In this document: one piece after another, positions 8,369 to 16,185 of the stretch
Position numbering within the stretch: position 1 is the first letter of the stretch
How the letters are laid out: each line of letters begins with the position of its first letter
From: Streptomyces sp. Sge12
GTDB taxonomy: Bacteria; Actinomycetota; Actinomycetes; Streptomycetales; Streptomycetaceae
Direction of reading: 5' to 3'
DNA length: 64,000 bases
Assembly: GCF_002080455.1 (NCBI RefSeq)
Contig: NZ_CP020555.1
Location: forward strand, 620,001-684,000
Program-made: the position numbers and the translations under genes
The notes under the pieces: generated by a model
Seen by the model: only the letters and a program-made list of their open reading frames with translations
What the model was told of the DNA's origin: nothing
Database searches by the model: none

Positions 8369-8812
8369 ATGCTGAAGCCCACCAGAACCACCCTCGCTCT
8401 CGCCACCGGAAGCCTGGTTCTCGGTCTGGTCGGAGCGGGCGCCGCCGTCGCGGACGACGGCCCGACGGACAACCAGCCGCCGCGTGAGATCGTCGTCGGC
8501 GGGTCGCAGCCGGGCGTCGTGTACCCGGGCGAGCGCGCCACCGGCCGGGTCGTGTCGAAGGGTCCGCTGACGGTCCGCAGCCGGCCGAGCACCCGCGCGC
8601 AGGCCCTCGGCCACGTGTACCCGAACAGCCGGGTCGAGATCTCCTGCAAGAAGCACGGTGACAAGGTCGACGGCAACAGCCTCTGGTACCGCCTGGCCGA
8701 GCGGAACAGCGACTGGAACCAGGACGCCCAGCCCAAGGTCGCGTACGACAAGGAGCGCTGGGTCGCCGCCCGCTACGTGAAGAACCTCTCCGAGGTGAGG
8801 TACTGCCGCTGA
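8369..8812 (+). CDS. Secreted SH3-like domain protein
   Basis: A 147-residue precursor whose residues 1-28 form a signal peptide ending AAVADD. The mature part has an SH3b-like fold signature: GPLTVRSRPSTRAQALGHV near residues 67-86 (a typical 'LxVRxxPsT.s..ig.v' strand pair), then a Cys-containing strand (VEISCKKHG), a Trp-Tyr strand (LWYRLA) and a final WVAARYVKNL. Two Cys (in SCKK and YCR) may pair. Such bacterial SH3 domains often bind cell wall peptides, but no catalytic domain is attached here. An AGGAG ribosome binding site precedes the ATG. A hairpin terminator follows at once. Confidence 0.8.
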   Translation: MLKPTRTTLALATGSLVLGLVGAGAAVADDGPTDNQPPREIVVGGSQPGVVYPGERATGRVVSKGPLTVRSRPSTRAQALGHVYPNSRVEISCKKHGDKVDGNSLWYRLAERNSDWNQDAQPKVAYDKERWVAARYVKNLSEVRYCR

Positions 8813-8822
8813 CCCGATCGGG

Positions 8823-8846
8823 TCAGCAGGCCAGCAGGCCTGCTGA
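8823..8846. terminator. Bidirectional hairpin between convergent genes
   Basis: A perfect 10-bp stem (TCAGCAGGCC / GGCCTGCTGA) with a 4-base AGCA loop lies 10 bases after the SH3-protein stop and 16 bases from the end of the minus-strand RNA-repair operon. It can serve both. The adjoining GACCCGATCGGGTC at 8811-8824 is a second palindrome overlapping it. Confidence 0.75.
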
Positions 8847-8862
8847 TCACCTGATCGGGAGG

Positions 8863-9213
8863 TCAGTCCACCGGGCGTACGGCACGCGGCCCCACGCACT
8901 CCGCGCCGTACGCCCGGACCCGTTCCCGCAGTTCACGATCGGCCGTGACCACGACGCAGCCGCGCTCCGCATACGCCGCGGCCAGCTCCACGATCCGGTC
9001 GTCGCCGCTCCCCGGCGCCGGGTCCACCCGTACGCCGGGGACGGACTCGACGCCCCGGGCCGCTCCTTCGACGACGAGGATGATCTCCTCGTCCCCGTCC
9101 CGGCCCGCGAGCAGATCGCGCAGCCGGACGGCCGCGCCCCGCCGGTCCCGCCACCAGCCGTCCGGCACCGAGCCGACGACGTTCGCGGCATCCACGATCA
9201 GCACGCTCGCCAC
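8863..9213 (-). CDS. NYN/PIN-like (YacP-type) putative ribonuclease
   Basis: A compact 116-residue protein. The N-terminus VLIVDAANVVGS carries the first acidic residue of the PIN/NYN fold (Asp7). A middle strand GSGDDRIVELAAAYAERG and a late strand VVVTADRELRERV supply further conserved acidic residues (Asp-Asp and Asp in TADRE). NYN domains are metal-dependent RNases. It is the third gene of the RNA-repair operon, starting 12 bases after the kinase-phosphatase stop. Automatic annotations of such genes as NTP pyrophosphohydrolases are not supported by these motifs. Whether it cleaves RNA upstream of the repair enzymes, trims ends, or is catalytically silent cannot be read from sequence. Confidence 0.7.
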   Translation of the reverse strand: MASVLIVDAANVVGSVPDGWWRDRRGAAVRLRDLLAGRDGDEEIILVVEGAARGVESVPGVRVDPAPGSGDDRIVELAAAYAERGCVVVTADRELRERVRAYGAECVGPRAVRPVD

Positions 9214-9225
9214 GGCGCCGGCCCC

Positions 9226-10299
9226 TCAGAAGTCGCCGTAGTTGACCTGCCAGGTGGGCAGGCCCATCCGGCGCCAGATCGCCACCACACGGTCCCGGTC
9301 GTCGAGCGAGATCCGGACCGCGTACCGGTGGCGCACGTGCGTGTCGAAGAGTTCCGCCTTCACCACGTCGTCGCGGCGGGTGTCGCCCGCCGCGCGCATC
9401 CACAGCTCGTCGTAGGGCACCTCGTGGCGCCGCAGCCAGGCCTCGGTCTGCGGGCGGTGTTCCTCGCCGCGGCCGGACAGCAGCACGATCACGTCCCCGT
9501 CGGCGCGCCGGAAGGCGTCGAGCGCGTGCCGTACCGACTCGTTGAGCAGGTCGCGTTCGCAGCGCGAGAAGTCGTACGGGCCCCGGTCGCCGGTCAGCGC
9601 CAGCGTGCCGTCGATGTCGCACATCACCGCCGCCGGCAGCGCCGGGTCGGGCACGTACTGGGTCACGGGCGGCGCGGCCACGCCGCTCGCCCCGCCGTTC
9701 ATCCACTCCGCCGTCAGCCGCCAGCCGCCCTTGCGCGCCTTCTGGTGCTTGTCGGCCAGGATACGGATGATCTCCTCGCCGACCTGGCGCTCCCGTGCGG
9801 CGTCCCGGCGCAGGCATTCCTCCAGCGGGACGTCGGTGAAGTCGTGCACGACAAAGGTCGCGAGACCGCCGACGGCCGCCTTGAGCCGCTTGGGGATGTG
9901 CTTGGTCAGATGGGTGTTGTCGACGACCACGTCGAAACCGCCGTCGACCGCGGCGCGGACCGCAGCGTCCTGGACGGCCAGCACCGTCTGCTCGTGCGCG
10001 AAGCTGCGGCCGCGTTCCGGGTCCGGCAGGTCGAGCATGAGGCGCAGGTCGTCGAGGTTGACGCGGCGCATCCGGCCTCCGGCCTCGGCCTGCAGGGCGC
10101 GCGCGGCCGTGGTCTTGCCGGAGGCGGGCAGGCCCGTCATCACGTGGACGACGGGCAGCGGGGCCTCCTCGGCGGCGGCCACGGCCGCTGCGGCGTCCGC
10201 GTCCCCGGTCGCGGACGCCACAGCGGCCGTCGCGGTCGCTTCTCCCCTTGCGGTTGCGTCCTCGGTCGTGTCCGTGTGGGTGGGTGTCTCTTCGGACAC
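9226..10299 (-). CDS. Polynucleotide 5'-kinase / 3'-phosphatase (T4 Pnkp-type)
   Basis: This protein has 357 residues. Residues 1-48 are a low-complexity Ala/Thr/Glu tail. Residues about 50-200 are a P-loop kinase with GLPASGKT (Lys62), a base after it at NLDDLR, and NTHLT / lid arginines (CLRRDAARERQVGE). Residues about 222-357 are a HAD-type phosphatase with the DxDGT motif (DIDGTLAL, Asp228 and Asp230), LLSGR and a C-terminal acidic KAELFDTH region. This kinase-then-phosphatase order is that of phage T4 Pnkp, which heals 2',3'-cyclic phosphate and 5'-OH RNA ends. The gene starts 3 bases after the RNA ligase stop, so coupling is strong. It acts on broken RNA in the cytosol; the natural substrate (tRNA or other) is unknown. 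Confidence 0.88.
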   Translation of the reverse strand: MSEETPTHTDTTEDATARGEATATAAVASATGDADAAAAVAAAEEAPLPVVHVMTGLPASGKTTAARALQAEAGGRMRRVNLDDLRLMLDLPDPERGRSFAHEQTVLAVQDAAVRAAVDGGFDVVVDNTHLTKHIPKRLKAAVGGLATFVVHDFTDVPLEECLRRDAARERQVGEEIIRILADKHQKARKGGWRLTAEWMNGGASGVAAPPVTQYVPDPALPAAVMCDIDGTLALTGDRGPYDFSRCERDLLNESVRHALDAFRRADGDVIVLLSGRGEEHRPQTEAWLRRHEVPYDELWMRAAGDTRRDDVVKAELFDTHVRHRYAVRISLDDRDRVVAIWRRMGLPTWQVNYGDF

Positions 10300-10302
10300 G
10301 GG

Positions 10303-11511
10303 TCAGTTCTCCTCGTCGTTCGTGAAGGGGTCGGACGTCTCCGGCCGCACGTTGCGCCATACGACCAGTTCCGTGGACCGGCCGTCCAGGCGCAGGAACA
10401 TCGCGGCCCGGACCTCCCGGTCGGGCAGTGCCTGCACCGCGCGGGCGAAGGCGCCCCGGTCCTCGCCCAGGTGCGCGAGTCCCGCGTACGCCTCGTCGAT
10501 GGCACGCTCGCGCAGCGCGGCCTCCGCCTCGATCCGCTCGATGACCTCGCGCACCCACGTGTCGAACTCGTCGGGCACCTGGTCGAGCAGCGCGTCGAGC
10601 GGCTTGCCGCCCGAGGCCTCGATCTCCGCGACCGTCGAACCGAGGCCCTGGGCGACCTGCTTGGCGGGCAGGCCGGCGAACCGCTGGATGCCGTGGGCGC
10701 GCCAGATGTCCCGTTCGGTGACCTTGGTGAGCACCCGGTGGAGGCGTACGTACTCGGACAGCTTGGCCTTCGCGCGCACGCCGGAGGCGAACCGCAGCAC
10801 GAAACCCTCCGCCTGGGTGCCGGTCGCGGTGGCGCCGCCGGGCAGGGTGTTGGACTCGGTCAGCGCGATCAGCTCGTCGATGGGCATGGCGGGCCACACC
10901 GTGACGACGGAACCGATCGCCTCCCAGTGCGACGCGGCCTCGGCGAGCGGCACCTCCGTGCCGTCCTGGCCGAAGGCGGCGAGCAGGACGAGGTCCCGGC
11001 GCTCGCCGTAGTCGACGACGATGCGGTTCTGCGGGTACAGGATCTCCGCGAGGTAGGTGGTACCGGGGCGCAGGGCCGCGGTGTCCCGGCCGTCGAGCCG
11101 GCGCTGCGCCCAGGTCGCCTGGGCGCTGATGAAGGACCCCTTGGACGCGACCCGCCAGCGGCCCGCGTAGTGGAAGACGACGGCGAGGCTGCCGTCGACC
11201 TTGTCGTACACCTCGAACGGCTCGTCCGGGAGGGCGGGGGCGTACGGCTGACCCGATTCGTGCTCGCCGACGTTGAAGAACTTGGGCAGCGGCAGCGCGA
11301 CGATCGCGCCGGTGCTGTCATCGGCGACGAGACCCCGGCAGCGGGTGGTGACCTCGTCCCAGACGCGTTCGTACTGGGCCGTCCGCGTGTAGGTGTAGAT
11401 GGACAGCGGCAGTTCGGGGTGCGACTTGCGGGTCACGTACCCGGCGTCGATCGAGTCCGCCAGCGCCTGTGCGGGCAGCAGGTCATGCAGAGTCAGGGTC
11501 TCCTGGCTCAT
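10303..11511 (-). CDS. T4 Rnl1-like RNA ligase
   Basis: A 402-residue protein with the nucleotidyltransferase motifs of RNA ligases. Motif I is KVDGS with the adenylate-accepting Lys104, preceded by RGLVADDS and KFFNVGE as in Rnl1. Motif III-like segments are LAEILYPQNRIVVDY; motif IV is EGFVLRF; motif V is RAKAKLSEYVRLH. Length is close to T4 Rnl1 (374). The C-terminal third is helical, as in the Rnl1 tRNA-specificity domain. It seals 3'-OH and 5'-phosphate RNA ends with ATP. It is the first gene of the operon, with an AGGAGG-like ribosome binding site (GGGAGGACCCC) before its ATG. Together with the downstream end-healing enzyme it forms a complete sealing pathway. Confidence 0.9.
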   Translation of the reverse strand: MSQETLTLHDLLPAQALADSIDAGYVTRKSHPELPLSIYTYTRTAQYERVWDEVTTRCRGLVADDSTGAIVALPLPKFFNVGEHESGQPYAPALPDEPFEVYDKVDGSLAVVFHYAGRWRVASKGSFISAQATWAQRRLDGRDTAALRPGTTYLAEILYPQNRIVVDYGERRDLVLLAAFGQDGTEVPLAEAASHWEAIGSVVTVWPAMPIDELIALTESNTLPGGATATGTQAEGFVLRFASGVRAKAKLSEYVRLHRVLTKVTERDIWRAHGIQRFAGLPAKQVAQGLGSTVAEIEASGGKPLDALLDQVPDEFDTWVREVIERIEAEAALRERAIDEAYAGLAHLGEDRGAFARAVQALPDREVRAAMFLRLDGRSTELVVWRNVRPETSDPFTNDEEN

Positions 11512-11568
11512 GGGGTCCTCCCGGTTTGAGATGGCTCATTCTCGCGCGCGGGAGGGTGTGCCCGGTAG

Positions 11569-12255
11569 TCAATTATGCCTGGTCGGGGCACCACCCAGGC
11601 GGTTGATGTCGGCGGGCCGCAGGATGTGGCCGGGGACCTCGGTACCGGGGGTGGCGACGGCGATCATGGCGCGGCCGAAGGCCTCGGAGGTGATGACGAG
11701 ATTCGGCGCGACCCGCCGCACGAGCGGAACGAGGGGGCCGAGGACCGCGTAGGCCATCCGGGAGATCCGGGCCTTGGAGGGCACGCCGCGCAGCGGCTGG
11801 ACGATGCCGGGGCGGAACATGTAGGCGCGGAAGGGGAGTTCGAGCAGGTCGTTCTCGGTCTTCCCCTTGACGCGGGCCCACATGGAACGGCCGTGCTCGG
11901 TGCTGTCGGTGCCCTCGCCGGACACGTAGACGAAGGTCATACCGGGATTGGCGGCGGCCAGGGGCCGGGCGACGGCGAGCGTCAGGTCGTGGGTGACGCG
12001 CCGGTACGCCTCCTCCTTCATGCCGACGGAGGAGACTCCGAGGCAGAAGAAGCAGGCGTCGTACGCGGCCGGGTCGACCCCGGCGGCGACCAGGTCGGCC
12101 GGATCGCCCTGGACGCACTCGCGCAGTTTCGGATGGCTGACGCCGAGCGGGGTGCGGCCGATGGCGAGGACGCTCTCGACCGAGTCGTCGCGCAGGCACT
12201 CGCGCAGGACGGTCCGGCCGAGCATGCCGGTCGCGCCGAAGAGGATGACGTTCAC
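11569..12255 (-). CDS. NAD(P)-binding atypical SDR / epimerase-like protein
   Basis: A 228-residue protein beginning with a Rossmann dinucleotide motif (VILFGATGMLGR). Later features are a YDACFFCLGVSSVGM strand, FVYVSGEGTDS (Ser in place of a classical catalytic Ser-Tyr-Lys set), and a WARVKGKTENDLL helix whose Lys may replace the Tyr-x3-Lys pair. This matches the HTATIP2/TIP30-like or NAD(P)H-binding SDRs common in actinomycetes. It lacks membrane segments. Ten bases before its start lies a short sequence repeated at 30145 (see separate entry). The substrate is unknown. Confidence 0.75.
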   Translation of the reverse strand: MNVILFGATGMLGRTVLRECLRDDSVESVLAIGRTPLGVSHPKLRECVQGDPADLVAAGVDPAAYDACFFCLGVSSVGMKEEAYRRVTHDLTLAVARPLAAANPGMTFVYVSGEGTDSTEHGRSMWARVKGKTENDLLELPFRAYMFRPGIVQPLRGVPSKARISRMAYAVLGPLVPLVRRVAPNLVITSEAFGRAMIAVATPGTEVPGHILRPADINRLGGAPTRHN

Positions 12256-12264
12256 GGGGGCAGC

Positions 12265-12285
12265 CTAGGCCGTTTCCTTCGGATC
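12265..12285. repeat. 21-base motif CTAGGCCGTTTCCTTCGGAT(C), copy 1
   Basis: The same 21-base motif appears at 30145-30165 with 19 identities. Here it sits just upstream of the SDR start. Its recurrence next to unrelated genes suggests the end of a small mobile element or a repeated regulatory target. A partial match (GGCCGTCTCT) adjoins the SDR stop near 61345. Confidence 0.45.
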
Positions 12286-12389
12286 GGGCCGGTAGGTGGG
12301 GCCGGCGGTGTCCGGTGCGGTGCCGGTCCCCCGGTCCCCCGGTCCGCTCGTCGCACCCGGGGCCGCGGTCGCGGTCCCCCTGCCGGGTG

Positions 12390-12938
12390 CTACCGAGGGG
12401 GAAGGGACGGATCGGGTGTCCACGGGGTCGGTGCGGTGACGGCCCAGCGTTCGTGGTCGCGCCAGCCGCCGTCGATGTAGAGGTACTCGGGCGAAAGCCC
12501 TTCGTAGCGGAAGCCCAGCCGCCGGACCAGGGCCAGGGACGCCTTGTTGGCCGGCTGGATGTTGGCCTCCAGCCGGTGGAGCCGCAGGTCGGTGAAGGCG
12601 TACCCGAGGGTGGCGGTGAGGCCCTCCGTCATGTAACCGTGCCCCGCGGACGGGGCGAAGGCCGCATATCCGAGGGACGCGCCCTGGTACCGGCCCCGGA
12701 TGATCGAATTGATGTTGACCATGCCGGCGGCTGCGCCGGTCTCGCGGACGCGGACGAGGAAACCCTGGTTGGCGCCGTCGTCGAAACGGCGCATCCAGTC
12801 CCCGAACTCCGGCTCGCTCGCGGGGAGCTGCATCCACGGCCGGTGCAACTCGGCGCTGGCCCGCACGAGTGCGCAGAATTCGTCCTGGTCGGCGAGGGTG
12901 AGCGGGCACAGTTCGACCCGTGAAGGCATCTTGATCAT
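12390..12938 (-). CDS. GNAT acetyltransferase, RimJ/RimL type
   Basis: A 182-residue protein of the ribosomal-protein alanine acetyltransferase class: an N-terminal VELCPLTLADQDEF, an acetyl-CoA binding region with RGRYQGASLGYAAFAPSAGHGYMTEGL (V/I-G-Y then a Q/G-x-x-G-x-G/Y loop), and the typical C-terminal HRLEANIQPANKASLALVRRLGFRYEG. It should acetylate an N-terminal or small-molecule amine in the cytosol; the substrate is unknown. ATG at 12938 is followed in frame by a second ATG at 12929, so the first three residues are uncertain. Confidence 0.88.
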   Translation of the reverse strand: MIKMPSRVELCPLTLADQDEFCALVRASAELHRPWMQLPASEPEFGDWMRRFDDGANQGFLVRVRETGAAAGMVNINSIIRGRYQGASLGYAAFAPSAGHGYMTEGLTATLGYAFTDLRLHRLEANIQPANKASLALVRRLGFRYEGLSPEYLYIDGGWRDHERWAVTAPTPWTPDPSLPPR

Positions 12939-12977
12939 GGACCCACGTTAGGGCCTGCGGGCAGCGGGCCACACCCC

Positions 12978-13412
12978 CTAGTGCGAGACGCAGAGCTCGT
13001 TGCCCTCGGGGTCGGCGAGTGTCGTCCACACGCTCGGGCCCTGGCGGCCCTCGTGGAGGTGTTCGGCGCCCTTGGCGAGGAGGCGCTGGACCAGGGCCTG
13101 CGGGTCGTCGGTTCCCGTACGGACGTCGAGGTGGACCCGGTTCTTGACCGTCTTGGGTTCGGGGACCAGCTGGAAGAGGACGCGGGGCGCGCCCTCCAGG
13201 CCCTCCGGGTGGCGGATCGCGGCGCCCACCTTCCAGACGAGGGTGCCGCGGTGGGTGGTGGTGTCGTCCTCGGTCGCGTGTCCCGCCTCGATCAGGCCGC
13301 GGATGAACGGTTCGTCGCTCGGCTCCACCTCCCAGCCGAGGGCGTCCGCCCACCAGTCGGCGAGCGTGTGCGGGTCGGCCGAGTCGATGGTCACCTGGAA
13401 TGTGTACGCCAT
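12978..13412 (-). CDS. VOC superfamily (glyoxalase-like) protein
   Basis: A 144-residue protein with two beta-alpha-beta-beta-beta modules: TFQVTIDSADPHTLADWW at the start and NRVHLDV ... LADPEGNELCVSH at the end. His and Glu in the second module fit the vicinal oxygen chelate metal site. Typical Glyoxalase_6 length. Function may be resistance, binding or lyase; not deducible. Two other VOC genes occur at 18703 and 20832. Confidence 0.85.
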   Translation of the reverse strand: MAYTFQVTIDSADPHTLADWWADALGWEVEPSDEPFIRGLIEAGHATEDDTTTHRGTLVWKVGAAIRHPEGLEGAPRVLFQLVPEPKTVKNRVHLDVRTGTDDPQALVQRLLAKGAEHLHEGRQGPSVWTTLADPEGNELCVSH

Positions 13413-13480
13413 GTCGGGACCCTACTGAGGTGTCGGAGCCCCCGCCACACGGCGCGGGGCAGCGGGCGCGCGGGGTGCGG

Positions 13481-14437
13481 TCAGCGGCCCGGCGCCGCGC
13501 GCCCGGCGGTGACGTGCGAGGCGACCAGTGCGGCGAAGGTCAGCAGCCAGGCGCCCACGGCGATCCAGAGCAGTACCTCGCCCAGCGGGCGCAGCCAGGC
13601 GATCCCGGCCGGCTCCGCCACCGAGAGGCAGGCGGTGGCGGTCATGCCGAGCGGGAAGACGGTGGCCCAGCGCCGGATGTCGTAGCGCGGCCGGGGGTGG
13701 CGCAGTTCGGCGGTGAGGAGGACGACGTACCAGACGAGGGACAGGGCGAGGAGGGCCAGGGTGACAGCACGCAGGGCGGTGTGCGCCGAACCGGTCCATA
13801 CGGGTGATGCCGTGAGCTTGGATCCGGCCAGGGCGGAGATGGAGAGCGCACCGCCCGCCACCCAGTGGTCGCCCGCCCCGCCCACCACCTCGCGCAGGTC
13901 GAAGTGGAAGAGGGCCGCCAGGTAGAGCAGCAGGCCGAGGCAGAAGGTGGCCAGCGCAGCCATGGCCAGCCAGTCCTGCTGGTCGACGGCGGCGAGGGTC
14001 GCGGCGAGGACGGAGAGCCCCTGGGTGGCCACGCAGCCGAGGAAGGCGCCTCCCGGCATGCGCCGCCGCCAGTGCCCCACGACGTTGAACAGCAGGCCGG
14101 GCCACAGGAGCGCGGCCACGGCGAGCAGCACGGCGGCCACCGTCTGCCAGCCCTGCTGCGAGAGCCGGGTCCCGATGACGGTGGTGGCGGCGACGGCCGT
14201 CAGCGCGGCCGGGGTGTCGGCCTCGGCGCGGAACCGCCCGCGGTCGCTCAGCAGCCGGGAGGTGAAGTCGGCGGCGAGTACGAGCCACAGCACCCCGGCG
14301 ACGACCAGCGCGACCAGTGACACCGACTCGTACCCGGTCAGGTGCAGGCCCACGGAGATGATGCCGGTCGCCATGACGGCGGCTCCCGCCGCGGGCGGGA
14401 GTCCGGTCCACCAGTCACGGCCGGGAAGGATGCTCAC
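13481..14437 (-). CDS. TDT/TehA-family transporter (SLAC1-like)
   Basis: About 318 residues with ten hydrophobic helices. The start LPPAAGAAVMATGIISVGLHLTGY is the hallmark first helix of the tellurite-resistance/dicarboxylate (TDT) family, relatives of plant SLAC1 anion channels. Later helices include LWPGLLFNVVGHW and the conserved ATVFPLGMTATACL helix near the C-terminus. I set the start at GTG 14437, which gives the usual family length; GTG 14455 is equally possible and the frame stays open further upstream. It probably exports or channels small anions or acids. It is divergent from DoxX across a region that carries a putative iron box. Confidence 0.75.
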   Translation of the reverse strand: MSILPGRDWWTGLPPAAGAAVMATGIISVGLHLTGYESVSLVALVVAGVLWLVLAADFTSRLLSDRGRFRAEADTPAALTAVAATTVIGTRLSQQGWQTVAAVLLAVAALLWPGLLFNVVGHWRRRMPGGAFLGCVATQGLSVLAATLAAVDQQDWLAMAALATFCLGLLLYLAALFHFDLREVVGGAGDHWVAGGALSISALAGSKLTASPVWTGSAHTALRAVTLALLALSLVWYVVLLTAELRHPRPRYDIRRWATVFPLGMTATACLSVAEPAGIAWLRPLGEVLLWIAVGAWLLTFAALVASHVTAGRAAPGR

Positions 14438-14614
14438 GCCTCCAGCGGACCCCACCGGTCCGCGGGACGCCAGCGGACTGGGCCGACCGGCGCGCGAACT
14501 GCACGGCCGGGCTCCGCGCGCGCCCTCGGCACGGCCCCCTCGACGGGTGGGGGCTGGGCGGGCGAGTGGGTGAGCGGGCGGGCGGGTGGCCTGAAGTCGC
14601 ACTTGTCAGTCCGA

Positions 14615-14633
14615 TTAGGGCTACCTAACCTAT
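14615..14633. promoter_or_regulatory. Putative DtxR/DmdR iron box upstream of doxX-like gene
   Basis: TTAGGGCTACCTAACCTAT matches 14 of 19 positions of the DtxR/DmdR consensus TTAGGTTAGCCTAACCTAA. Both conserved half-elements, TTAGG and CCTAACCTA, are exact and correctly spaced. It lies 67 bases before the DoxX start. Compare the stronger box at 38951 in front of the siderophore operon. Confidence 0.5.
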
Positions 14634-14700
14634 GGCTCGCCCTCGCTGAGGGCCTCGGCACGACTTCGGGACCCGTCCCCAACCGAAGGAGCCTCCCCCC

Positions 14701-15156
14701 ATGAACGCACGTCTCGACCATGCCCAGCCCTACGCCGTCGGCCTGTTCCGGATCGTCACCGGACTGCTGTTCGCCTCGCACGGAGCCGCGTCCCTCTTCG
14801 GTGTCCTCGGCGGTGCGCACGGCGGTGGCACCGTCGCGGCCGGCACCTGGCCCGGCTGGTACGCCGCCGCCATCCAGCTCGTCGCCGGCGCCCTGATCCT
14901 GCTGGGCCTCGGCACGCGGGCGGCCGCCTTCGTCGCCTCCGGTTCCATGGCGTACGCGTACTTCACCGTGCACCAGCCCGGAGCCCTGTGGCCGCTCCAG
15001 AACGGTGGCGAGGCCTCGGCGATGTTCTGCTGGGCCTTCCTCCTGCTGGTCTTCACCGGCCCCGGCGCCCTTGCCGTGGACGGGCTGTTCTCCTCGCGCT
15101 CCGCCGCCTCCCCCGGGCGCCGGGACGAGAGCCGCCCGGAGACCGTGACCGCCTGA
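14701..15156 (+). CDS. DoxX-family membrane protein
   Basis: This 151-residue protein has four predicted membrane helices: LFRIVTGLLFASHGAASLFG, AAIQLVAGALILLGLGTRAA, AAFVASGSMAYAYFTV and SAMFCWAFLLLVFTG. The Arg/His in the first helix and the FASHGA motif fit DoxX, a quinone-reductase-associated or redox-homeostasis family. The C-terminus is a short Ser/Arg-rich tail. The ribosome binding site is AAGGAG 7 bases before the ATG. A putative iron box upstream suggests derepression when iron is low. A strong hairpin follows at 15244. Confidence 0.85.
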   Translation: MNARLDHAQPYAVGLFRIVTGLLFASHGAASLFGVLGGAHGGGTVAAGTWPGWYAAAIQLVAGALILLGLGTRAAAFVASGSMAYAYFTVHQPGALWPLQNGGEASAMFCWAFLLLVFTGPGALAVDGLFSSRSAASPGRRDESRPETVTA

Positions 15157-15243
15157 GGAATCGGTTCGGCAGCGCCCGTGGACGTGGCAGTCACCCTCGA
15201 AGGTGATGGGTGCCGACACCCCCGGCCCGCACACCCGCGGAAC

Positions 15244-15279
15244 CGCCCGCCCCCGCGCCTTCCGCCGCGGGGGCGGGCG
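15244..15279. terminator. Hairpin terminator after doxX-like gene
   Basis: A perfect 14-bp stem (CGCCCGCCCCCGCG / CGCGGGGGCGGGCG) encloses an 8-base loop. It is very GC-rich with no T-tract, as is usual for actinomycete terminators. It begins 88 bases after the stop. Confidence 0.6.
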
Positions 15280-15421
15280 TACGGTCCCGAACACGGGACG
15301 GTGGCGCCCTCGAACTCGGCTGCCGATGGCCCACGTTGGAGGGGCGCCGGGTGAACTCCGGGCCCCTTCCCGGGCCGTGTCGGCCGAGTACGCCCCGGCC
15401 GGCGGGCGGTAGCGTGCGCGT

Positions 15422-16003
15422 ATGGAGGAACTGGGCGGGGTGGAGATCATCGGCTTCGCGGACGCCGAGGCGTTCGAGAGCTGGCTGGCCGAGCACCACA
15501 CGCGCCACGAGGGCGTGTGGATCAAGCTGGCCAAGAAGAAGTCGGGCATCGCGTCGGTCACCGATGACGAGCTGGTCGACATCGGGCTGTGCTACGGGTG
15601 GATCTCCGGACAGCGGCGCGCCCTGGACGAGCGGTACTACCTGCAGAAGTACGTGCCGCGCCGGCCCAAGAGCCTGTGGTCACAGGTGAACGTGGACAAG
15701 GTCGCGGAGCTGACGGCCGCGGGGCGCATGCGCGAGCCCGGGCTCGCCGAGGTGCGCAGGGCGCAGGCGGACGGGCGGTGGACACACGCCTACGAATCGC
15801 AGCGGACCGCGGCGGTGCCGCCCGATCTCGCGGCGGCCTTCGATGCGCACCCGGAGGCCCGGGAGGCGTTCGAGGCGCTCGATCGGACCGGGCGCTACCA
15901 GGTGATCCTGCCGTTGCTCCAGGCGCTCACGCCGCAGGCCAGGCGGGCCCGGCTCGACCGGGCGGTGCGGCTGCTCCGGACGGACGGCGGGAACGCCGAC
16001 TGA
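15422..16003 (+). CDS. YdeI/OmpD-associated family protein
   Basis: A 193-residue protein. The N-terminal part FADAEAFESWLAEHHTRHEGVW and KKKSGIASVTDDELVDIGLCYGWISG is the YdeI signature; the QKYVPRRPKSLWSQVN segment and the long C-terminal helical region (EAFEALDRTGRYQVILPLLQAL) also fit. YdeI-type proteins are linked to envelope stress and bacteriocin protection in enterobacteria; in actinomycetes the role is unknown. The ATG at 15422 gives full length; the preceding bases are not coding-like. Cytosolic, with no signal peptide. Confidence 0.85.
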   Translation: MEELGGVEIIGFADAEAFESWLAEHHTRHEGVWIKLAKKKSGIASVTDDELVDIGLCYGWISGQRRALDERYYLQKYVPRRPKSLWSQVNVDKVAELTAAGRMREPGLAEVRRAQADGRWTHAYESQRTAAVPPDLAAAFDAHPEAREAFEALDRTGRYQVILPLLQALTPQARRARLDRAVRLLRTDGGNAD

Positions 16004-16030
16004 CCCGGCGGGCCACCGGTCGCACGGGCC

Positions 16031-16099
16031 ATCGGTCGCAGCGTGCATCGGGCGCGAGCCATCGGGCGCACGGGGCATCGGGCGCGGGGCATTGGCGCA
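16031..16099. repeat. Short imperfect direct repeats (ATCGGGCGC units)
   Basis: Four copies of ATCGG(G/T)CGC(A/G) at 16031, 16047, 16061 and 16077 and a degenerate fifth near 16091 are spaced 14-16 bases apart in the convergent intergenic space. Probably slippage-derived; no function is evident. Confidence 0.5.
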
Positions 16100-16131
16100 G
16101 CCCGCACGGCGCACCGGCGCGGGAACGGCGT

Positions 16132-16164
16132 CAGGCCCGGCTCCCCATCGGGAAACCGGGCCTG
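16132..16164. terminator. Hairpin downstream of the DUF5997 gene
   Basis: AGGCCCGG / CCGGGCCT arms with a further inner CCC/GGG pairing lie 22 bases beyond the minus-strand stop. It also sits at the end of the convergent YdeI transcript, so it may act in both directions. Confidence 0.6.
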
Positions 16165-16185
16165 GCGGGAGGTGGAAGCCGCAGG

